Shown in pieces: positions 34,398-42,542 of a DNA stretch of 64,000 nt; positions within the stretch are counted from its first letter, which is position 1, and every line of letters starts with the position of its first letter. The notes beneath the pieces were generated by a model that ran no database searches, was not told the origin of the DNA, and saw nothing but the letters and a program-made list of their open reading frames with translations. The position numbers and the translations under genes were made by a program. Location of the stretch: contig NZ_VRTZ01000001.1 in assembly GCF_008017545.1 (NCBI RefSeq), positions 248,001 through 312,000 of the forward strand, written 5' to 3'. The stretch is from Homoserinibacter sp. GY 40078. Lineage in GTDB: Bacteria; Actinomycetota; Actinomycetes; Actinomycetales; Microbacteriaceae.

Positions 34398-35502
34398 GTC
34401 GCGCCTCCGCCCGTGTCGGACCCGCGGCGTCGAGCGCCTCGTAGAACGGGTCGCCCGGTCCGATCTCGCCCCGGGCGATGACCCGGCCCTCGGCCGACGA
34501 CTTGTAGAGCGCGGTGAGGAACTCGAGTGTCGCCCGCGACTCCTCCGTGGTCAGCTGCGGCCGCACGTCAGCCCGCCACGCGGCGACCAGCTCGGCCAAT
34601 TGCGCTCGGTGCGCGTTCACGAGCATCTCAGGCTCGTCCTCGGCCCAGTCGTCCACGACGACCGCCGCGTCACCCTCGCCGATCGTGCGGACCGTCCACT
34701 CGGCCAGCAGCGGCAGATACAGCGTCTCGAGCCTCACGGACGCCTTCTCGGCGACGACCTCGAGACGCGTCACGGGATCGTGACTCAGCACGGTCGACAC
34801 GACGCTCGCGATCGCTCCGCTTGCGAACCGCACGCTCGCGACACTCGCGTCCTCCACCTCGATAGGGCGCGAGATCGTCTCCGCGACCCCGCCGACGCTC
34901 GCCCAGTCGCCACCCATGAGCCACAGCAGCAGGTCGACCGCGTGGTACGCCTGCGTTGTCGTGGACCCGCCGAACTCGGTCGCGAACTTGCCGCGCCAGG
35001 GGGCATCCCAGTACTCGGGTCCGCGGAACCAGTTGGTGTGCGAGATGCCGAGCAGGGGACGGCCCCATCGCCCGTCGCGAAGCCCCCGCTCGACCTGGCG
35101 CGAGCCACCGGAGTATCGGAACTGCGACACCGTCACGCACCAGCGCCCGGTCTCGGCCTCCGCTGCGGCGATGCGATCGGCGGATGCGAGCGATCCGGTG
35201 AGCGGCTTCTCGCAATACACCCACGCACCCGCCCGCATCGCCTCGATCGCGAGCGGCTCGTGCAGGTGCGGCGGGGTCGCGACGACGGCGATGTCGGGTG
35301 AGACCTCGGCGAGCATCGTCGTCGCGTCGGCGTACAGCGCCTCGCATCCGAACCGCTCCCCTGCCGCCGTGCGACGGCCCTCATCCGGGTCGACGATCGC
35401 GACGAGCTCCACCTCGTCGTGCAGCGCCTCGATGGCGGGGAGGTGAGCAGCGGCGCCGATGCCGCCCGCGCCGATGACGGCGATGCGTGCTCGTTTCGAC
35501 AT
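34390..35502 (-). CDS. Gfo/Idh/MocA family oxidoreductase
   Basis: This 370-residue NAD(P)-dependent sugar dehydrogenase has Rossmann motif RIAVIGAGGIGAAAHLPAIE, the conserved EKP in GAWVYCEKPLTGS, and a catalytic-domain region with TQAYHAVDLLLWLMGG containing the usual D-x-x-x-W/L helix. It is co-transcribed with the ABC importer and PmoA gene. Oxidation of a pyranose at C1 or C3 is the usual chemistry; which one cannot be told. Confidence 0.9.
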   Translation of the reverse strand: MSKRARIAVIGAGGIGAAAHLPAIEALHDEVELVAIVDPDEGRRTAAGERFGCEALYADATTMLAEVSPDIAVVATPPHLHEPLAIEAMRAGAWVYCEKPLTGSLASADRIAAAEAETGRWCVTVSQFRYSGGSRQVERGLRDGRWGRPLLGISHTNWFRGPEYWDAPWRGKFATEFGGSTTTQAYHAVDLLLWLMGGDWASVGGVAETISRPIEVEDASVASVRFASGAIASVVSTVLSHDPVTRLEVVAEKASVRLETLYLPLLAEWTVRTIGEGDAAVVVDDWAEDEPEMLVNAHRAQLAELVAAWRADVRPQLTTEESRATLEFLTALYKSSAEGRVIARGEIGPGDPFYEALDAAGPTRAEARRG

Positions 35503-35511
35503 GGAGGGGGA

Positions 35512-36396
35512 TCAGCCTTTCAATCCGGTCGTGGCGATGCCAGTGGTGAGGTACTTCTGCCCGACGAGGAAGAAGCCGAACAGCGGGCCCAGCGAGATGA
35601 CGGCCATCGCGAACATCGCGCCCCAGGCGCTGTCGCCGCTCGCGTCGAGGAACGAGTTGAGCCCGAGCGGGACCGTGTAGCTGCGCGGATCCTGCAGGTA
35701 GATCATCGGGCTCAGGAAGTCGTTCCAGGTCCAGATGAACGTGAAGATCGCCGTCGTGGCGAGCGCCGGCTTCAAGAGCGGCAGGATCACGAACCAGAAC
35801 GTCTTCCACGGCCCGGCGCCGTCGATCTTCGCCGCCTGATCGAGCTCCGTGGGAATGCCCCGCAGGAACTGGACCATCAGGAACACGAAGAAGGCGTCGA
35901 CCGCGAGGAACTTCGGCACCACGAGCGGCAGGAAGGTGTTCACCCAGTCGAGCCCCGCGAAGAGCATGTACTGGGGGATCAGCAGCACGTGGTGCGGCAG
36001 CATGAGCGTGGCCATCATGCAGGCGAAGAACAGCTTGCGCCCGCGGAAGCGAAGGCGGGCGAACGCGTACCCGGCGAGCACGCACGCGACGAGATTGCCG
36101 ATCACCGAGAGCCCGGCGACGATCGTCGAGTTGAGGATGAAGGTGCCGAAGCCGACTCCCGCACCCTCCCATCCGCGGGCGTAGTTGTCGAGGATCACGG
36201 GGTTCGGGATGGGCGACACCTCGGAGAAGATGTGCGCGCTGTCCTTGAACGAGGCGCCCAGCATCCAGATCACCGGGTAGAGCATCACGAACCCGAACGC
36301 GATGAGCAGGGCGTGCGAGAAGCCGTCGCGCACGCGGCTCTTCTTTCGACCGACGCTCATCGCGACGGTCTTCTGGTCGAATGTCTCAGTCGTCAT
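35512..36396 (-). CDS. carbohydrate ABC transporter permease (MalG type)
   Basis: This 294-residue inner-membrane protein has about six transmembrane helices, beginning HALLIAFGFVMLYPVIWMLG. The EAA-like loop for ATPase docking is ELDQAAKIDGAGPWKTFWFV followed by ILPLLKPAL. It starts within the last 11 bases of the companion permease. No ATPase gene is in the operon, so a shared MsiK-like ATPase is likely used, as is common in actinobacteria. Confidence 0.93.
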   Translation of the reverse strand: MTTETFDQKTVAMSVGRKKSRVRDGFSHALLIAFGFVMLYPVIWMLGASFKDSAHIFSEVSPIPNPVILDNYARGWEGAGVGFGTFILNSTIVAGLSVIGNLVACVLAGYAFARLRFRGRKLFFACMMATLMLPHHVLLIPQYMLFAGLDWVNTFLPLVVPKFLAVDAFFVFLMVQFLRGIPTELDQAAKIDGAGPWKTFWFVILPLLKPALATTAIFTFIWTWNDFLSPMIYLQDPRSYTVPLGLNSFLDASGDSAWGAMFAMAVISLGPLFGFFLVGQKYLTTGIATTGLKG

Positions 36397-37378
36397 AGTG
36401 CACCCAGTACTTCGAGAACCAGAAGTTGAACGCCGTGACCAGCGCGATGCCGAGGAACAGGATCCAGGCCATCGCGCTCGCGTAGCCCATCTGGAATCCC
36501 GTGAAGCCGCGCTGGTAGAGGTACAGCGTGTAGAAGAGAGTCGAGTTGACCGGCCCGCCCGTGCCGCCGGAGACGACGAAGGCGGGGGTGAACGCCTGGA
36601 AGGCGCCGATCATCTGCAGGATGAGGTTGAACAGCACCACGGGGCTCAGCATCGGCAACGTGATGTGCCGGAACGCGCCGACGCGGGAGATGCCGTCGAC
36701 CGCCGCCGCCTCGTAGAGGTACTCGGGGATCTGCCGGAGCGCCGCGAGGAAGATCACCATCGGCGAGCCGAACGTCCACACGTTCAGGATGATGAGCGTG
36801 CCGAGCGCGGTCTCGGGGTTGCCGATCCAGCTCATGCCCTGGATGCCGAAGAAGTCGAGCACCTGATTGATGAGGCCGTTCGAGCCGAACATCTGGCGCC
36901 ACAGCACCGCGATCGCGACGCTCGCCCCGATGAGCGAGGGCAGGTAGTAGATGGAGCGGTAGAGCGAGAGGCCCCGGAGCCCGCGGTTGAGCACGAGCGC
37001 CACGAGCAGCGCGAACGCCAGCTGCAGCGGCACCGAGACCAGGACGTAGATGAGCGTGACGCGCACCGAGTCGAGGTACTTCGGGTCGTTCGTGAAGAGC
37101 TTCACGTAGTTGTCGACCCCGACCCACTCGGGCGGCGCCAGCATGCTGAAGTCGGTGAACGACAGGTACAGCGAGACCAGCATCGGCCCGAGCGTGATGA
37201 CGAAGAAGCCGATCAGCCACGGCGCCAGGAAGGTGTAGGGCGCGATCTTCTCGGCGAGGATCGCCCGGCGCAGCGACGCGGGCTTCCGCGGGCGGGGGTC
37301 GGGCCCCCGCCCGCGGCGCTCGTCCGCGCGCTCCGGCGACGACGTCTCCGCGTCGATCGAATCGGTGAGCGCAGTCAT
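36386..37378 (-). CDS. carbohydrate ABC transporter permease (MalF type)
   Basis: This 330-residue membrane protein has an Arg/Pro-rich cytosolic leader of about 45 residues and then six or so helices starting TFLAPWLIGFFVITLGPMLV. The EAA loop reads YEAAAVDGISRVGAFRHITL. It forms the translocation pair with the overlapping downstream permease and receives sugar from the lipoprotein encoded 25 bases upstream. Confidence 0.93.
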   Translation of the reverse strand: MTALTDSIDAETSSPERADERRGRGPDPRPRKPASLRRAILAEKIAPYTFLAPWLIGFFVITLGPMLVSLYLSFTDFSMLAPPEWVGVDNYVKLFTNDPKYLDSVRVTLIYVLVSVPLQLAFALLVALVLNRGLRGLSLYRSIYYLPSLIGASVAIAVLWRQMFGSNGLINQVLDFFGIQGMSWIGNPETALGTLIILNVWTFGSPMVIFLAALRQIPEYLYEAAAVDGISRVGAFRHITLPMLSPVVLFNLILQMIGAFQAFTPAFVVSGGTGGPVNSTLFYTLYLYQRGFTGFQMGYASAMAWILFLGIALVTAFNFWFSKYWVHYDD

Positions 37379-37403
37379 GAGCGTGTGATCATCCCGTCCG
37401 GTC

Positions 37404-38696
37404 TCAGCCGAGCTCGGAGGCGGCCTGCGACATGAACTGCTCGACCGCGTCGGCCACCGACAGCTGGCCGAACTGCACCTGCTGCGCCACCTCCTGGAAG
37501 AGCGCGTTCACCGTTCCCGAGCCGGCGGGCGCCGGGACCGGGGCGGGCGAGCCGTGCTCGCGCACCGACTCGAAGATCGCGATCGCGCGCTGGACGTTCT
37601 CGTTCGCGCCCTCAGACGCCGCATCGATGACGTTCGCGTTGGCCGGGAATCCGCGGTTGAGGCCGAGGATGCTGTTCGCCTCCTCGTTGTTCACGAGGAA
37701 GTCGACGAGCTTGGCTGCCGCCTCCGGGTGCTCGGACTGGGCCGAGACCGTGAGGTTCATCGCGGTGCGCAGGTACTGTCCGGGCTGCCCCGCCTCGCCG
37801 GGCATCCGCTCGAGCGAGAGCACGTTGGGAGTGCGCTCCTGCACTCCGTCGTACTGGTTGGTGAAGAGGAACGTCGAGGCTGCGACACCGGCGATGACCG
37901 CGTCGTACGGCGTGGCCTGGTACTCCGAGGTCACGTCCGGCGCGGTCGCGCCGCCGCTCTCGCGCAGCTCGGCCCAGTAATCCCAGAAGCTCTCGAGAGT
38001 GCTCGCGCTGAAGCCGATGCCGTCCGCGTCGAGGAACTCCTCGCCGTGCTGCTTCGCCCAGACCTCGAAGACCTGGTAGCCGCCGGAGAGATCGGTGACC
38101 CCGGCGAGCGAGCCGTCGGACGCCTCGCTCACGTCGGCGGCGAAGTCGGCCAGGTCATCCCAGGTGTATCCCTCGGTGAGCGGCTCGACGCCGAGATCTT
38201 CGAGCGCGGTGTTGTCGAAGATGAAGCCGTGCGTCGAGAGCCCGAACGGCAGGGCGCTCAGCGCACCGTCGATCGTGCTGACCTCGAGCAGGTCCTCGGG
38301 CCATCCGTCGAGCGAGAGGTTGCCGGCGTCGACCTGCTCGCCGAGGTCGACGAGCTGGCCGCGCGAGGCGAACTCGACGAGCACCTCGTTGTAGAGCTGG
38401 ATGACGTCCGGCGAGTTGCCGCCGGTGTACTGGGTGGTGATCTTGTCGAGGTAGCCGTCGAAGCCGCTGAAGTCGCGGACGACGGTGATCCCGGGGTTCA
38501 GTTCCTCGAAGCGGTCGAGTGCCGCGTTGGTGACCTCGTGGCGGCTGTCGTCGCCCCACCAGGTCATGCGGAGCTCGATCGGTTCGTCGCTGTCTCCGGT
38601 GTCACCGGATGCGCATCCCGCGAGGGAGAGCGCCGCGGCGGAGCCGGCCAGGATCGCGGCGACCTTCAGGCCATTCCGATTGCGTTGTGTGAACAC
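37404..38696 (-). CDS. extracellular sugar-binding lipoprotein of ABC transporter
   Basis: This 430-residue solute-binding protein has a lipoprotein signal: basic start MFTQRNRNGLKVAAILA, hydrophobic core, and lipobox LAGC with Cys28. The mature part is SBP_bac_1 type (LRMTWWGDDSRHEVTNAALD, ITTQYTGGNSPDVIQLYNEV, MNLTVSAQSEHPEAAAKLVD). It heads the importer operon. A near-consensus promoter and LacI-type operator 3 lie directly upstream, so uptake is co-regulated with the catabolic genes on the other strand. Confidence 0.95.
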   Translation of the reverse strand: MFTQRNRNGLKVAAILAGSAAALSLAGCASGDTGDSDEPIELRMTWWGDDSRHEVTNAALDRFEELNPGITVVRDFSGFDGYLDKITTQYTGGNSPDVIQLYNEVLVEFASRGQLVDLGEQVDAGNLSLDGWPEDLLEVSTIDGALSALPFGLSTHGFIFDNTALEDLGVEPLTEGYTWDDLADFAADVSEASDGSLAGVTDLSGGYQVFEVWAKQHGEEFLDADGIGFSASTLESFWDYWAELRESGGATAPDVTSEYQATPYDAVIAGVAASTFLFTNQYDGVQERTPNVLSLERMPGEAGQPGQYLRTAMNLTVSAQSEHPEAAAKLVDFLVNNEEANSILGLNRGFPANANVIDAASEGANENVQRAIAIFESVREHGSPAPVPAPAGSGTVNALFQEVAQQVQFGQLSVADAVEQFMSQAASELG

Positions 38697-38758
38697 GTAC
38701 TTCCCATCTCCTCATTGAGACGCCCTGTGCGGGCCTGTGATGTGCAGGGTTCGAAATG

Positions 38759-38776
38759 TGAACAATCGATTTCGCA
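38759..38776. promoter_or_regulatory. LacI-type operator 3
   Basis: TGAACAATCGATTTCGCA (plus strand) lies just downstream of the promoter of the sugar-binding lipoprotein gene and matches TGnnCAATCGrTTnnGCA. This layout would block transcription start or early elongation. Confidence 0.65.
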
Positions 38777-38791
38777 ACTGCTCGTGCGATG

Positions 38792-38820
38792 ACTATACGT
38801 TGAGCGCGAGGAGGCGTCAA
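38792..38820 (-). promoter_or_regulatory. strong sigma-70-type promoter of the ABC importer operon
   Basis: On the minus strand, TTGACG (38820-38815), a spacer of exactly 17 bases and TATAGT (38797-38792). The -35 box overlaps the stop codon region of the PLP-enzyme gene. Operator 3 begins 15 bases after the -10 box. Confidence 0.7.
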
Positions 38821-40022
38821 ACATCCGCCATCGAGCGCCCCCATCGCACGAGCTCGGGAACGGCACTCTCCGCGAAGCGCTCCAGATCGGCGGCCACGGT
38901 GTACGCGTGCGCCGACAGTCGCAGCCGCGCCTCGCCGCCCCACGAGGCGATCTGCGTCTCGAAGCCGAGCTCATCGGCGATGCGCTGACGAAGCCGCGCG
39001 GCGTTCTCGGGACGCCGCGCGAGCCCCCGAGGGAGTGCGACGAGCGCCATCGCCGGAGAGGGCATCCCGACCCGCACCGCGTGATCCTCCCCGGTCAGAG
39101 CGCCGAACGCCTCGGCCACGAGCTCGCGGCCGTAGTCGACGAGGGCGGCCTGGTGGGCACGGATGCGATCCCACCCGATCCGCTCCTCGATCCACTCGAT
39201 GCCCGCAGCGGAGGCGAGATAGGCGGTCGCGTCCGCGGTGCCCTGTTCCTCGAACGACGCCGGATACGGCTCGTCACCCGCCCATGACTCGATCGGCGGG
39301 CGCACCCGACCCGCGGCCTCGTCTCCGAGCACGGCGACCGCGGCTCCCCGCACCCCGCATGCCCACTTGTGGAGGTTGCCGATCCAGGCATCCGCCTGAG
39401 TGGCCGCCGGCTCGACGAGCATCCCCGGCGCGTGGGCCGCGTCCACCAGGACGGCGGCGCCGTGCGCGTGCGCGCCGGCCACGACCTCCTCCACCGGCAT
39501 CGCGCGAGCCGTCGCCGACGTCACCTGATCGAGCACCACGAGACGTGTGCGCGGCCCCACCGCCTCGAGGATCGCGGCGGATGTGATCGACGCGTCTGCC
39601 GCGAGCGGCACGTGTACCGTCGTGACCTGCGCACCGGCGCGTCGGGCCTGCAGCACGACATGCTTCGCGAGCGCGCCGTAGGCGTGATCGGTCACGACCA
39701 CCTCGCCGACGACGAGCTCCCTGAGCACCGCGGTCGTTCCGGCGCTCGCCGTCGGCACGAACGCCAGCCGTTCGGCCGGGGCCCCCACGAAGGAGGCGAC
39801 CGTGCGGCGTGCGGCCTCGCGCCGCGGCCCGACTCCGAGATGCCACCGCAGCGGATTCGCCTCGACTTCGTCGAGAAGTCGCGCCCGCGACGCGACCGTC
39901 TCCCGAGGGGCGGCCCCGAAGGATCCGTGATTCAGGTGCACGACCGTGGGATCGAGCGGCCAGAGCGATGCGACGGGCTCCCCTCGACGCGTGACCAAAG
40001 GGGCGGTGGCGACGGCGCTCAC
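38817..40022 (-). CDS. aminotransferase class V-fold PLP-dependent enzyme
   Basis: This 401-residue fold-type I PLP enzyme is similar to isopenicillin-N epimerase/cysteine-desulfurase-like proteins. It opens VVHLNHGSFGAAPRETV. The PLP-pyridine Asp194 is in VLVDAAHAPGM and the Schiff-base Lys219 is in WIGNLHKWACG. No Cys-containing desulfurase loop is seen, so desulfurase activity is unlikely; epimerase or lyase activity is more probable. It is transcribed alone and divergent from the TSUP gene. Confidence 0.87.
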   Translation of the reverse strand: MSAVATAPLVTRRGEPVASLWPLDPTVVHLNHGSFGAAPRETVASRARLLDEVEANPLRWHLGVGPRREAARRTVASFVGAPAERLAFVPTASAGTTAVLRELVVGEVVVTDHAYGALAKHVVLQARRAGAQVTTVHVPLAADASITSAAILEAVGPRTRLVVLDQVTSATARAMPVEEVVAGAHAHGAAVLVDAAHAPGMLVEPAATQADAWIGNLHKWACGVRGAAVAVLGDEAAGRVRPPIESWAGDEPYPASFEEQGTADATAYLASAAGIEWIEERIGWDRIRAHQAALVDYGRELVAEAFGALTGEDHAVRVGMPSPAMALVALPRGLARRPENAARLRQRIADELGFETQIASWGGEARLRLSAHAYTVAADLERFAESAVPELVRWGRSMADV

Positions 40023-40087
40023 GCGAACAGCCTAGGGTCACCCCGACTCGCCGCGGGAGAGCCGCGTGAGGCGAGTAGGGTCGTGAA

Positions 40088-40855
40088 GTGCCTCGCGCCC
40101 TCGCCCTCGTCGTCGTGGGCCTCGTGGGCGGGTTGCTCTCCGGTTCGTTCGGTGTCGGGGGCGGGGTCGTCATGGTCCCGCTGCTCATCTGGCTCGTCGG
40201 ACTCGATCAGCGTCACGCGGCCGCCACCTCGCTCGTCGCGATCGTTCCGACCGCGATCGCGGGATCCATCGGCTACCTCGTTCATGGCCAGATCGCACTG
40301 ATCCCCGCCCTGCTCGTGGCCGTCGGGGGCGTCGGCGGATCGCTCATCGGCACACGCCTGCTCCGGACCCTGCCGATCGGCTGGCTGCGCTGGATGTTCG
40401 CCGTGTTCCTCGTGCTCGTCGCGCTGTACCTGCTCGTCGGACCCGAACCTCACCGCACGAACGGCTTCGAACTGACCGTCGGGTCCGGTGTCGGGCTGGT
40501 GCTGCTCGGGATCGCGATGGGGATCGCCTCCGGGCTGTTCGGCATCGGCGGCGGCGTCATCGTGGTTCCCGCGCTCATCGCGGTCTTCGGGATGAGCGAC
40601 CTCGCCGCGAAGGGCACGTCGCTGGTGGCCGTGATCCCCGCCGCTCTCTCGGGGTCGATCAGGAACACGCGGGCACGGCTCGTGCGCCCCCTCGACGGCA
40701 TCATCGTCGGGGTCTCGGCGACTCTCGCGAGCCTCGCCGGTGTCGCCATCGCCTTCTGGCTGCCGCCGCGACCGGCGACCATCCTGTTCGGGGTGCTCGT
40801 CCTCGCCTCTGCCGTTCAGCTCATGGTGCGCGCCATCCGCCGCCGCGGGGAGTAA
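40088..40855 (+). CDS. TSUP (TauE/SafE) family sulfite/anion exporter-like membrane protein
   Basis: This 255-residue protein has about eight hydrophobic helices in two repeats. Each repeat starts with the family glycine motif: GLLSGSFGVGGGVVMVPLLI at the N-terminus and SGLFGIGGGVIVVPALIAVF in the middle. The start is GTG. These proteins export sulfite, sulfoacetate or other organic anions; the substrate is unknown. A small cytosolic ORF follows 17 bases later. Confidence 0.9.
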   Translation: MPRALALVVVGLVGGLLSGSFGVGGGVVMVPLLIWLVGLDQRHAAATSLVAIVPTAIAGSIGYLVHGQIALIPALLVAVGGVGGSLIGTRLLRTLPIGWLRWMFAVFLVLVALYLLVGPEPHRTNGFELTVGSGVGLVLLGIAMGIASGLFGIGGGVIVVPALIAVFGMSDLAAKGTSLVAVIPAALSGSIRNTRARLVRPLDGIIVGVSATLASLAGVAIAFWLPPRPATILFGVLVLASAVQLMVRAIRRRGE

Positions 40856-40872
40856 CGGGTACCCTCGGCAGC

Positions 40873-41100
40873 ATGGGCGGATGGTTCGGGGCGAAGGCCC
40901 GCGGCGAGGTACCGCCCGAGGACTCAGGGGTGCTCTGGGGCCTCCATGTGCCCGGCGACAAGGTGCAGCGCATGGCGAAGTCACTGGCGATCGGATTCGT
41001 CATGCTCGACCCGGAAGAGACCTCCCGAGTCGTCCGCTCGACCGACGACGGCGCCAACTGGTACGTCGTGCCCCCGGAGCGCTGGGGCGACGGGGCCTGA
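40873..41100 (+). CDS. small hypothetical protein
   Basis: This 75-residue protein, MGGWFGAKARGEVPPEDSGV at its start, contains VQRMAKSLAIGFVMLDPEET and ends WYVVPPERWGDGA. Its codon use fits the host and it follows the TSUP gene closely, so it is likely translated. No domain or localisation signal is evident. Confidence 0.6.
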   Translation: MGGWFGAKARGEVPPEDSGVLWGLHVPGDKVQRMAKSLAIGFVMLDPEETSRVVRSTDDGANWYVVPPERWGDGA

Positions 41101-41136
41101 CCGAGCGCCCCACAGTTCGGCCGTGGGACCGGCCGC

Positions 41137-42243
41137 TCAGCCTCGGCGGTAGCCCGCGATGACCGGGCAGACGAACGGATCGCGCGCGGCGAGACCGACC
41201 GTGTGCATATGGCGCACGACCGCGATGTGGGCTCGCACGAGCGAGGTCTCGGTGTAGGGCACATCGTGCACGCGGCTGTGCTCGCGCACGAGGGTGCGGG
41301 CCGATGCGAGGAACGGCCGCGCCATGTTGGGGAAGAGGTGGTGCTCCACCTGGTAGTTGAGGCCGCCGAGCAGCGCGCTCGCCCAGAATCCGCCGCCGAT
41401 GTTGCGCGACGTGCGCACCTGCTTGGCGAAGAAGTCGAGGCGCTCGTCGCGGCCGATGATCGGCATCCCGGTGTGGTTCACCGCGAACGAGGTGCCCATG
41501 TACACGCCGAACACCGCGAGCTGCACGCCCACGAAGGCGAACGCCATGCCGAGCGGCAGCAGCCAGAAGACGGCCCCGTAGAGCACGCCGAAGCGCAGCG
41601 CGAGCAGTCCGAGTTCGGTCCACCGGCCGTCGACCTTGCGGCGCTCGAGCAGCGACCGCACCGAGTGCATGTGCAGGTTCAGGCCTTCGAGCAGGAGCAG
41701 CGGGTAGAACAGCCAGCCCTGGCGGCGCGTGATGGACGCCAGCAGACCGCGCTGCTCGGCCGCCGACTCCGGGGTGAACGCGACGACGTCGACCTCGATG
41801 TCGGGGTCGCGACCCACCTGGTTCGGGTTCGCGTGGTGGCGGGTGTGCTTCGTCATCCACCACTGGTAGCTCATACCGACGCCGAGCACGCCGACCAGTC
41901 GGCCGAGGCGGTCGTTGGCAGGACCCGAGGCGAGAACCTGACGGTGCGAGGCCTCGTGCGAGATGAAGGCGGCCTGCGTGAAGATGATGCCGAGGGCGGC
42001 CGCGATGAGCAGCTGGAACCAGCTCTCGCCGAGCAGCACGAAGCCCGCGATCGCACCCCCGAGTGCGAGCAGCAGGCCGCCCCCGAGCAGTGCGTAGAAC
42101 CACCGCGCGCGGCGCAGCAGGCCCGCCTCGCGGACGGTGCGCGACAGCGCGGTGAAGGTGCTGGTGGAATCGCCGGCACCGGCGGCGCGGGGCCGTGTGG
42201 TGCGGATGCGCCCGGATACGGGCAACGCGGGGATGGACGACAT
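41137..42243 (-). CDS. membrane fatty-acid desaturase (acyl-CoA/acyl-lipid type)
   Basis: This 368-residue membrane diiron desaturase has all three histidine boxes: HEASH (96-100), HTRHH (133-137) and QVEHH (298-302). The Q-x-x-H-H third box is typical of front-end/acyl-lipid desaturases such as the DesA3 group. Four or more membrane helices surround the boxes. ATG at 42243 was chosen (MSSIPALPV); upstream in-frame codons look non-coding. It introduces a double bond into membrane acyl chains, with an unlinked electron donor. Confidence 0.9.
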   Translation of the reverse strand: MSSIPALPVSGRIRTTRPRAAGAGDSTSTFTALSRTVREAGLLRRARWFYALLGGGLLLALGGAIAGFVLLGESWFQLLIAAALGIIFTQAAFISHEASHRQVLASGPANDRLGRLVGVLGVGMSYQWWMTKHTRHHANPNQVGRDPDIEVDVVAFTPESAAEQRGLLASITRRQGWLFYPLLLLEGLNLHMHSVRSLLERRKVDGRWTELGLLALRFGVLYGAVFWLLPLGMAFAFVGVQLAVFGVYMGTSFAVNHTGMPIIGRDERLDFFAKQVRTSRNIGGGFWASALLGGLNYQVEHHLFPNMARPFLASARTLVREHSRVHDVPYTETSLVRAHIAVVRHMHTVGLAARDPFVCPVIAGYRRG

Positions 42244-42542
42244 GATCAGTCCGATCGATCGGCGGCGGGAAAGCCGGGCGTGAAGCCAAAGGCAACTGCC
42301 GATCGCTTCCGGCAAGAGTAGTCGTCGCGCCCCCGGTGAACCTGTGAGTCGACCTCTGATCAGTCGCCCGTGCTAACCTCGTCACCGGCGTACGCATTGC
42401 TCGCGTCGCCCGCGTCGTAGAACGCTTCTTCTCCCCCGTCCCCGACGGTGGTTGAGACTCTCTCCGGCGAACGGACGTGCCACTCGGCACGATTCGCCCA
42501 CGTACATACGGCTGTGCACGCACGGCCGCAGAAAGCAGCATC
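42244..42542. other. 299-base divergent leader region (desaturase / DEAD helicase)
   Basis: No gene is seen. The length suggests a long 5' untranslated leader for the helicase, as is known for cold-induced DEAD-box helicases. I see no riboswitch I can name and no strong promoter match. Confidence 0.35.

Noticed and set aside
42244-42542. Possible riboswitch in the helicase leader
   Set aside because: No conserved aptamer core that I can recognise; a long leader alone is not evidence.
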